Source of the DNA: Desulfobaccales bacterium
GTDB lineage: Bacteria > Desulfobacterota > Desulfobaccia > Desulfobaccales > 0-14-0-80-60-11
Assembly: GCA_041648175.1 (NCBI GenBank)
Contig: JBAZPO010000036.1
Coordinates: forward strand, 1-11,190
Reading direction: 5' to 3'
Length of the DNA stretch: 11,190 nucleotides
The notes beneath the pieces were generated by a model. It saw only the letters and a program-made list of their open reading frames with translations. It ran no database searches and was not told where the DNA came from. Positions 1 through 6,600 of this stretch are shown in pieces; the first letter of the stretch is position 1; the number at the start of each line of letters is the position of its first letter. Position numbers and translations under genes: made by a program.

Positions 1-62
1 CAATTTGGGGACAGATGCAGATGGGCTGCCGCCTCTTCGCTGCTCCAATCTCCAAACAAAAG

Positions 63-70
63 AAGGAGGA
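63..70 (+). promoter_or_regulatory. Ribosome binding site deciding the start at 75
   Basis: AAGGAGGA lies 4 bases before the ATG at 75. Its strength favours this start over the upstream in-frame ATG at 15, which has no comparable site in front of it. Confidence 0.75.
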
Positions 71-74
71 GATC

Positions 75-266
75 ATGCCTTTGATCCATGTGGTGCTGGT
101 CCTGATCGTAGTTGGGGTTCTTCTCGGGCTCGTCAACTCATACATCCCCATGGCGGGCTCCATTAAGTCGATCTTGAATGCTGTCGTGGTCATTGCCGTG
201 GTCCTGTGGCTCCTGAGCGTTTTTGGGGTCATTGGTGAACTCTCCAAGATCCGCATCGGGAAGTAA
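75..266 (+). CDS. Small two-helix membrane protein, Thivi_2564 family-like
   Basis: This 63-residue protein is almost entirely hydrophobic. One membrane segment covers roughly residues 4-23 and a second roughly residues 31-53. They are joined by a short turn containing SYIPM, and the protein ends in a basic tail (KIRIGK). The opening MPLIHVVLVLIVVGVLLGLV and the NSYIPM...IKSILN...VVVIAVVLWLL pattern match what I remember of the Thivi_2564 family of small membrane proteins, whose function is unknown. An in-frame ATG exists at 15, but the ATG at 75 is preferred. It sits 4 bases after a strong AAGGAGGA, it removes a non-hydrophobic N-terminal extension, and it gives the usual family length. It is the first of two tiny membrane protein genes, 215 bp apart. 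No enzymatic residues are visible. I am fairly sure of the family and have no basis for a function. Confidence 0.8.
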   Translation: MPLIHVVLVLIVVGVLLGLVNSYIPMAGSIKSILNAVVVIAVVLWLLSVFGVIGELSKIRIGK

Positions 267-468
267 CTGTCTTGGTGCAGCGCCAGAGGACGTCCTTTTT
301 TGCTTAACCAGGGCGCCCAGGACGATAGTAATGATTAGAAATCCTGTTCTTCCGGGTTTGTCGTGATAGTGTAAATGGCTGCCTTCGAGAACTAGGGTTA
401 TTCTTTGGGGGCAAACTCGAACGATTGGTTTCAAACAGCAATTTTAGACAAACGAATAATCTCGAATT

Positions 469-476
469 AAAGGAGG
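469..476 (+). promoter_or_regulatory. Ribosome binding site deciding the start at 482
   Basis: AAAGGAGG, followed by AGCCC, precedes the ATG at 482 by 5 bases. It is a near-perfect Shine-Dalgarno match and fixes the start of the DUF3096-like protein. Confidence 0.75.
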
Positions 477-481
477 AGCCC

Positions 482-643
482 ATGCCATACCAGCCATACC
501 TCGGGCCAGTCGTGGCTTTAATCGCCGGGATATTGATATTGATTCAACCCGCCCTGTTGAATATTATTGTGGCGGTTTATCTGATTGTCATCGGCGTACT
601 GGGTCTGATGGGGGCGCGGCCCTCGAGATGGTGGAGCCGATAA
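482..643 (+). CDS. Small membrane protein, DUF3096-like
   Basis: This 53-residue protein starts at the ATG at 482, directly behind AAAGGAGG. An upstream in-frame start at 425 would add 19 polar residues and is not favoured. The sequence is a hydrophobic stretch with a central break: LGPVVALIAGILILIQPALL, then NIIVAVYLIVIGVLGLMG, then a short basic, tryptophan-containing tail (RPSRWWSR). The G-I-L-x-L-I-x-P-x-L-L-N-x-I-V-A-x-Y-L-I-x-I-G pattern is what I recall for DUF3096, a family of tiny bacterial membrane proteins of unknown function. It probably folds as two short transmembrane helices with the positively charged C-terminus in the cytoplasm. It follows the other tiny membrane protein but has its own ribosome site, so joint transcription is possible and not shown. 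The function is unknown. Confidence 0.8.
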   Translation: MPYQPYLGPVVALIAGILILIQPALLNIIVAVYLIVIGVLGLMGARPSRWWSR

Positions 644-786
644 TCCTTGCACTCCATAAAAAAAGTAGCCTTTCTTGGCATTCAGGGCTTGGGGCCATGG
701 AAGGGATGGAATTGACGGCAAGGGAAAAGGGCAAGTTGGGGCCGGTTGACTAGGCCGATGACGATTAGCGGTTGATTGGTATGTTG

Positions 787-814
787 TTGCCTGGCCGCCC
801 CCGCCGCCAGGCGA
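787..814. repeat. GC-rich inverted repeat (hairpin) upstream of the radical SAM gene
   Basis: GCCTGGC (789-795) and GCCAGGC (806-812) are perfect inverted copies around a 10-base C-rich loop. The stem can be extended outward by a T-G wobble and a T-A pair. No T-run follows on the + strand, so it is not a standard intrinsic terminator. It lies in the spacer between the DUF3096-like gene and the radical SAM gene (644-857). That spacer holds no convincing ORF or promoter, only this hairpin and a short direct repeat (CGGTTGA at 743-749 and 769-775). Confidence 0.5.
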
Positions 815-857
815 ATAATCTTAGGAACCTACTAAACGGGCTTTAAAGAAGAGTTAA

Positions 858-2285
858 ATGAGAGTCTTGCTCCTATCCATGCCTGATACCGCTCAATTTA
901 TCGATTTTTTCACCCGTCTTCCCAACTTGGCGATCATTTCCCTGGCCGGTAATCTGCCGGGACATGAGGTTCGGGTCCTTGACCTGATACTTTTCAAGCC
1001 GCACTTCGAGGCCGGGCTGCGCCAGGCTCTTGCCAGTTTACGTCCACAGGTGGTAGGCCTGAGCGCCATGACCTTCCAATTCGATACCCTATTGCGTGTG
1101 GCCCGCTTTATCCGCGGCTTTGACCCCACCATTAAACTGGTGGCCGGTGGCTACCATGCCAGCCTGATGGCCCGTGAACTGACTGGGGATGCAGAAGAAT
1201 TACCCCTGGATTTCCTGGTCCGGGGTGAAGGGGAGACCACCTTTCGGGAATTGGTTACGGAACTAGAGAAACCAGCCCCAGATCTGGGCGCCATCATGGG
1301 CTTAAGTTATAGCCAGAGCAAAGAGTGGGTACACAATCCCCACCGTCCGCTGCTAGAGCTGGATACCCTGTCCTTGCCTCAGCGCCAGGCCAGACTGGCC
1401 AACGGCTTTTATTTTTTAGATATGCCCATGGACGTGGCCGAAACCTCCAGGGGCTGCCCTTATAACTGTAAATTCTGTTCCATCACCCAGATGTACGGCC
1501 ATACTTTCCGGCGGTTTCCCGTAGAGCGCATCATTGCCGACATTAAGACTATTCGAGACCAGGGTTTCAAGGCGGTATTTTTTGTCGATGACAACATTAC
1601 CTATGACATTAACCATTTTCGCCAAGTCTGTCAGGCCATTGTCCAAAACCAATTAAATGACTTGTGCTATCTGACTCAGGTGAGCGCCACAGGGATCGCC
1701 CACCACCCCGAACTGGTGGCGGAAATGGATCAGGCCAATTTTCGTATCGCCTTTGTGGGGTTCGAGTCCATGGATGCAGATTCCCTGAAGGACATGAAGA
1801 AGCCCACGAATCCCGAGACCAACCGCCGGGCCGCAGCTCTGCTGCGGCAGCACCGCATCGCGATCATCGCCGGATTAATTTCGGGGTATCCGGAGGATAC
1901 CCGGGAAACCGTGATTCATAACTGGCGCATGATTGAAGACCTTAAACCGGATTTAATCTATTCCCAGTACCTGACCCCTTACCCCAAAACCCCGGTGCGC
2001 CGAGAACTCCTGGAGGCCGGCCTAGTTGTCAACGTGGATGATTATCAGAAGTACGACGGCTTCCACTGTAACATTCGCACCCGACATCTAAGCAGGGACG
2101 AACTTTACCACCTGATGAGGGGCTTGGGCTTTAAGAGCAATTTCAAAGTATCCCTGATTGTCAACAATATACTTTTGCGTAACCATATGCGATACTTTCT
2201 GCGCAGCTTAGGAAAAGTGGTGGCCGAGGGATTAGCCAATGTAGCTCGTGATCTCCTACCGCAATTTATGCAGCCAAGAAATTAA
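858..2285 (+). CDS. B12-binding-type radical SAM protein
   Basis: The protein has 475 residues. The N-terminal part (about 1-150) looks like the Rossmann-type cobalamin-binding domain of this superfamily: MRVLLLSMPD at the start, GHEVRVLDL, then PQVVGLSAMTF, LVAGGYHAS and FLVRGEGETTF. The radical SAM core follows (about 190-400), with the [4Fe-4S] cysteines at 200, 204 and 207 in GCPYNCKFCS, and VFFVDDNITYD downstream as the usual acidic strand. Known members use SAM and often cobalamin for methylations, ring formations or rearrangements on lipids, pigments and antibiotics. BchE and the hopanoid methylase HpnP belong to the same broad class. The classical DxHxxG cobalamin-ligand motif is not visible. 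The ATG at 858 follows a weak purine-rich site (AAAGAAGAG). The tail after about residue 400 contains a hydrophobic stretch near SLIVNNILL and may associate with the membrane. The substrate is unknown. Its position near a lipid-type megasynthase suggests lipid modification, which is inference. Confidence 0.85.
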   Translation: MRVLLLSMPDTAQFIDFFTRLPNLAIISLAGNLPGHEVRVLDLILFKPHFEAGLRQALASLRPQVVGLSAMTFQFDTLLRVARFIRGFDPTIKLVAGGYHASLMARELTGDAEELPLDFLVRGEGETTFRELVTELEKPAPDLGAIMGLSYSQSKEWVHNPHRPLLELDTLSLPQRQARLANGFYFLDMPMDVAETSRGCPYNCKFCSITQMYGHTFRRFPVERIIADIKTIRDQGFKAVFFVDDNITYDINHFRQVCQAIVQNQLNDLCYLTQVSATGIAHHPELVAEMDQANFRIAFVGFESMDADSLKDMKKPTNPETNRRAAALLRQHRIAIIAGLISGYPEDTRETVIHNWRMIEDLKPDLIYSQYLTPYPKTPVRRELLEAGLVVNVDDYQKYDGFHCNIRTRHLSRDELYHLMRGLGFKSNFKVSLIVNNILLRNHMRYFLRSLGKVVAEGLANVARDLLPQFMQPRN

Positions 2286-2304
2286 TAATTGCACATTTAT
2301 TAAT
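2281..2304. repeat. AT-only inverted repeat overlapping the radical SAM stop codon
   Basis: ATTAATAA (2281-2288) and TTATTAAT (2297-2304) are perfect 8-base inverted arms around an 8-base spacer (TTGCACAT). The first arm contains the TAA stop of the radical SAM gene. As an RNA hairpin it would be weak because it has no G-C pairs, so a DNA-binding site or chance in AT-rich sequence are as likely as a terminator. Confidence 0.35.
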
Positions 2305-2443
2305 CATATCTGAATGGTATATTGATATTTTATAAAGTCCATTACCGTTGCGTAGAATATATAATATTAATAGCCGTAACCATTCGAGGGTGTCAGCATT
2401 TCAGCGCCTTAAAATTCCCTGCCGAATGTTGCATTAAGGTGTC

Positions 2444-2469
2444 TTGACTTAATTGCTGGTTCATATAAG
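2444..2469 (+). promoter_or_regulatory. Weak promoter-like site before the GNAT gene
   Basis: TTGACT (2444-2449) and TATAAG (2464-2469) resemble sigma-70 -35 and -10 boxes, but the gap is only 14 bases, too short for a good promoter. An isolated perfect TATAAT also lies at 2360-2365 without a recognisable -35 box. The whole 2286-2501 spacer is strikingly AT-rich compared with its surroundings. A promoter for the GNAT-megasynthase unit in this spacer is plausible, but its exact position is unresolved. Confidence 0.25.
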
Positions 2470-2488
2470 GTTTGCGTACTAATTTCTC

Positions 2489-2496
2489 GAGAGGAA
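2489..2496 (+). promoter_or_regulatory. Ribosome binding site supporting the TTG start at 2502
   Basis: GAGAGGAA ends 5 bases before the TTG at 2502. The other in-frame candidate, TTG at 2472, has only AAGG one base away. The later start is therefore chosen, and it also begins exactly where similarity to the family begins (xDLEIVAVE). Confidence 0.55.
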
Positions 2497-2501
2497 CCAC
2501 C

Positions 2502-3623
2502 TTGGCCGACCTGGAAATCGTTGCCGTGGAAGGAGGATCGGCACTAAAAGACTTCATTGACCTGCCATGGGAGATCTATGCTGAGTACCCTAAATGGGTG
2601 CCTCCTCTTAAAAGGGATGTTCGCCGGATGTTAGACCCCCTCGGGCATCCTTTCTGGGAGTTTGCCGAGCGCAGCCTTTTTCTGGCCCGGCGCGGTGCGA
2701 AGACGGTGGGCCGAATCGCGGGCATCATAGACCGCCATTATAATGAGTTCCACGGCGAAAAAATGGGCATTTGGGGATTTTTTGAATGCACTGACGATCC
2801 GGCGGCAGCCGCGGCCCTTTTTTCTGTCGTGGAAACCTGGGTGCGCCAGAAGGGCATGACCTTCCTAAGAGGCCCGCTGAACCCCTCTCTTAATTACGAG
2901 GCGGGGTTGCTCATTGAGGGATTTGATTATCCGCCGTCGTTAGGGATGACGTACAACCCGCCATACTACGCGAGGTTGGTTGAATCGTGCGGTTTCAGCA
3001 AAGAGAAGGACCTGCTGGCTTCCCTGATAGAAACCCCTTTCCAAGTTCCCGAATGGATGGAGCGACTGGCTGAACGGCTCGCGCATAAAAAGGGGGTTCA
3101 CATCAGGCACGTCCATCCTAAGTATCAGGACTCCGAGTTCCAGCTGATCAAGGAGATTTACAATGACTCCTGGTCGGCTAACTGGGGTTTCGCCCCTTTA
3201 AGCGATAAGGAAATACGGTTTATTCAAAAGAGCGTGATGAAATTCGCGGATCCGGACCTGGCTTTCTTTATCTATTATGAACAGGAACCTGTCGCGGTCT
3301 GCGTGGTCTTACCCGACATTAACCCTTTGCTCAAGCGGCTCAACGGGCGGGTCGGTCCGCTGGGTTTGCTTAAGCTGTTCATATATCGGAGTGAGGTCAG
3401 GGGCTTGCGGGGGTTGATCTTCGGGGTCAAGGAGGAGTACCGGCAACTGGGATTCCCCATGTTAGCCACCCACCACCTCAATGAAATCGTGAAAAAAAAA
3501 GGGAGATATCATTATCTGGAGATGGGCTGGTGCCTGGAGGACAACGAGTCGATCAACTTTTTGATAGAGGAAGCCGGGGTCAAAGCCCACAAGAAATATC
3601 GCCTCTACAGAAAGTCTGCATAA
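2502..3623 (+). CDS. GNAT-fold acyltransferase-like protein (YghO-like family)
   Basis: Starting at the TTG at 2502 the protein has 373 residues. There is no in-frame ATG near the beginning, and a TTG at 2472 would add 10 residues. The sequence has the hallmarks I recall for a widespread family annotated as GNAT N-acetyltransferase or YghO-like: DLPWEIYAEYPKWVPPL near the N-terminus, then LDPLGHPFWEFAERSLFLARR, GRIAGIIDRHYNEFH, WGFFECTDDP, RGPLNPSLNYEAGLLIEGFD and YNPPYYARLVESCGF. A GNAT-like acyl-CoA region follows at about 308-321 (GVKEEYRQLGFPML), and the C-terminus reads YLEMGWCLEDNESI. The family is usually described from sequence only. Members of the broader GNAT class can N-acylate lipid precursors, and bacterial ceramide synthase is, as I remember it, such a protein. 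The gene ends 45 bp before the megasynthase and is very probably cotranscribed with it, so transfer of an acyl group made by or loaded on that enzyme is a reasonable guess. The acceptor is unknown. Confidence 0.75.
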   Translation: MADLEIVAVEGGSALKDFIDLPWEIYAEYPKWVPPLKRDVRRMLDPLGHPFWEFAERSLFLARRGAKTVGRIAGIIDRHYNEFHGEKMGIWGFFECTDDPAAAAALFSVVETWVRQKGMTFLRGPLNPSLNYEAGLLIEGFDYPPSLGMTYNPPYYARLVESCGFSKEKDLLASLIETPFQVPEWMERLAERLAHKKGVHIRHVHPKYQDSEFQLIKEIYNDSWSANWGFAPLSDKEIRFIQKSVMKFADPDLAFFIYYEQEPVAVCVVLPDINPLLKRLNGRVGPLGLLKLFIYRSEVRGLRGLIFGVKEEYRQLGFPMLATHHLNEIVKKKGRYHYLEMGWCLEDNESINFLIEEAGVKAHKKYRLYRKSA

Positions 3624-3653
3624 GTTCAAAAGTTAACGGGTTGGCGTTGACAC

Positions 3654-3658
3654 GGAGG
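3654..3658 (+). promoter_or_regulatory. Ribosome binding site supporting the GTG start at 3669
   Basis: GGAGG lies 10 bases before the GTG at 3669, slightly farther than ideal. An in-frame TGA at 3648 limits how far upstream the megasynthase can begin. The GTG places PIIAFVWRP, the first strand of the TIM barrel, about seven residues from the N-terminus. Confidence 0.6.
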
Positions 3659-3668
3659 TCTGGACCTA

Positions 3669-6600
3669 GTGGCTGAGCATCGAGCCCCCATTATCGCTTT
3701 CGTCTGGCGGCCCGAGGAGATTATCCCACCGGTGACGCAAATGGCTCATCGCACCGGGAGCCGGGCTATCTTCGATGTTTCCACGATGGGGGTGGAAGCG
3801 CTGCGTCCTTTCTTACGAAAGGCTGACCCTGCCGGCCAGGTAAGGGATATCAAGATTTCTGCTTCTACCTTGATGGATCCATCTTTGGGACCATGGTTGA
3901 CGGAAACCGGCGTCCAAGATATCTGGGTAGAATGCCACTCCCAGTGTTCCCGAGGAGATCCCTCCACCGTTCTGGAGAAATTGCGGGAATTATCGGAAAA
4001 CCACCGTTGTTTCCCGATCATCGGGGACTTAAATTTCCTGGCCGCGGTTTTGCAGGATGGTTCGGGAATCGGGCGCATCGTCCTGAAGGGCTGCGAGGCC
4101 TCCGGATTCGTGAGCGGGGAGACGACCCTGGCTCTCTATGCGACGGTCAAGGAAATGCGGCACAGCGCCTCTACTTCCCTGGACATCCTTATCTGGGGAG
4201 GCATAGCCACCCCTGAAGCGGCTGCAGCCTTCCTGGCCACCGGGGCCGCCGGGATCGTCTTCGAGAGCGTCCATTGGCTGACCGACCTGGTTGCCATTGA
4301 TGATCGGCAACGCCAGCGCCTCTCTATACTCCGCCTGGATTCCACCGATCTGGTGGGCCTGGACCTGCAAGTTCCTTGTCGCCTGTTCAACAAAGGGAAC
4401 TCTCTGGCTTTCAAGGAGATCAAGGCGTTCGAGAACTCGCAGTGCGGCGCCGAGATCACGGAGGAAACCCGCCGTGCCTTCGTCAACCGGGTACAGGCCA
4501 GGGCCCTTCACCCTCTGGCGAGCCAGTTCAGCCAGGATGAGGTCATCCCCCTGGGGGTGGAGGCCACCTTTGCGGCGTCGTTTGTGCAGCGTTTTGGGGC
4601 CGGAACCGAAGGGGCCGTACAAGCCTTCATGGACGAGATTCGCCACGCCTGCCGCTTGGCTGAGATGAGAAAGGATGTCTGGTTGGACAGCCCGGTGGCC
4701 AAGGAGATGGGCACTCTCTACCCCTTTATCCAGGGCGCCATGTCCTGGATCACCGAGGTCCCGGAGTTTGCCGCAATGGTTGCCGAGGCCGGGGGCCTGC
4801 CCACCGTCGCCCTTGGCCTGATGGACGCGGCAGCCCTTGACCGGAGGCTGGGGGGCCTGCCGGAGATCATGGGGGGGCGCCCCTATGCCGTAAATGTCGT
4901 GTCTTTGGCGGAAAACCCTTGCCGTCAGGTGCATCTGGCCTGGATAAAGCAACACCGCCCTCGTTTTGTGGTGCTCGCCGGAGGTAATCTCTCCTTCTTA
5001 AAAGAAATGCTGGAATGCGGCCTGGAAGTCATGTATATCGCGCCGGATGAGGCCCTGATGCGGCTCGCCCTGGAAGCCGGCGTCCGGTACGTGATCTGCG
5101 AGGGGTATGAGGCCGGCGGCCATGTGGGGCCACATAGCACCCTCACCCTGGCGCAAATGGTGGTGAATCTGAAACGGCGCCACCCATCTCTGTGCCAAAA
5201 TTGTCGCGTGATCCTGGCAGGAGGCCTCTTCAATCGGGAGACCGCGTTTATAGCCGCCTTGCTTGGGGCGGACGCCATCCAGATGGGCACCGCCTATCTG
5301 GCCACCCAGGAGATTGTGGAAACCCACGCCTTGACGGCGCTCTATCAACAGATGATTTTGGAATCGCCCCCGGGGGAAACCGTCGTCTCCGGCCAGGACA
5401 CCGGGCTGCGGGTGCGATCCTTGAGGACCCCGAGAACGGCGGCGATCTTGTCCCTGGAGAGGGAGTTTGCCGCGGGCCGCCAGGACGAGGCCGCGTTTCG
5501 GACGAAAATGGAGGAGATGACCGCGGGGAGCCTTTTCGCGGCGGCCCGGGGTCTGGACCGGCCAGGCGGGGCCCCTCTTTCGGAGCGCGCCTGCCGTGAA
5601 CGCGGGCAATTCATGAGTGGGGCCTGCGCCGGCCTAATCCATCAGGTCCGGAAGCTGCAGTCCTTTCACCGGGAGATGGCCGCGGGCCCGCTTAAGCTGC
5701 AGCAGCCCTTTGCCGGGGCGACCGACTCAATCCCGCCATCTCCACCCGGCCCCGGGCTTGCCGGAGAAACCCCAGCCTTCGGGGTTGGCCCTGGGTCGTC
5801 GCGGGTTACGCCCCAAAAAGACGCGCCTGACCGGGTGGCCATTACCGGGATGAGCCTCGTAAATGCCCTGGGGAAGAGCCCGGAGGAGGTCTGGGCGGCC
5901 AGCCTGGCCCTGAAGAGCGGGATTACCCAGGTTCCGCCTTCCCGGTGGGATCACGAGCTTTATTATGATCCGCGCCCGTACGTTCCCGACAAGACCTACT
6001 GCAAAGTGGGCGCCTTCCAAGACTTGCAGATCTCCCGGACTGAACTCGGGATTCCCCCCCATGATTTCCGGACTATGACCGAGGCCACCAGGATCACCAT
6101 GTGGCTGGCGGACCAGGCCATCCGGACCTCCGGCCTCCTTTTGTCAGACATCCCCCGGGAGCGGATCGGGGTCCTCATCTCCCAGAACTCGGGAGAGGCG
6201 GCGGGGACTCTCGCCGGTATCACCATCCGGGCCAACATTTGCAACCTCCTCGCCGATATCAAAAGGGCGGTTCCCCTGACGCCGGATCAGGAGAGCGCCA
6301 TTGAACAGGAGATAAAGTCCGGACGCCTGGCTCCGGACGACACCACCCTCCTGGGCAGACTCAACTGTGCCGCGGCCGGGTTCATCTGCAACCGCCACGG
6401 GTTCATGGGGCCCAGCTATTCGGTCTCCGCCGCCTGTGCGACCTCACTGGTCGCACTGTACAGCGCCATCCAGATGATCCACAACGGCATCATCGATGCA
6501 GCCGTCGTCGGCGGAGCCGAGGAGCTTCTCAACCACTTGCATTTTCTGGAATTCTCCGGTCTGGGGGCACTTTTCGGGCTGTCCGGACAGGAAAGACCTG

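Noticed and set aside
285..300. Palindrome AGGACGTCCT followed by a T-run, resembling an intrinsic terminator after the first small gene
   Set aside because: The palindrome has essentially no loop. Allowing a 4-base loop leaves only a 3-bp stem, which is too weak for an intrinsic terminator.
675..695. Sigma-54-like promoter (TTGGCATTCAGGGCTTGG)
   Set aside because: The distance between the GG and the downstream TTG element is two bases too long, and the second element lacks the expected GC. It does not fit the strict -24/-12 spacing.
2472..2501. Upstream TTG start for the GNAT-like protein
   Set aside because: Its only ribosome-site candidate (AAGG) is one base away, and the extra 10 residues lie outside the conserved region. 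The TTG at 2502 has a better placed GAGAGGAA.
4029..4955. Long open frame of 308 codons on the - strand inside the synthase
   Set aside because: It is antisense to intact, recognisable TIM-barrel sequence. Its translation is rich in Gly, His, Gln and Arg without any motif, as expected from the GC-rich opposite strand.
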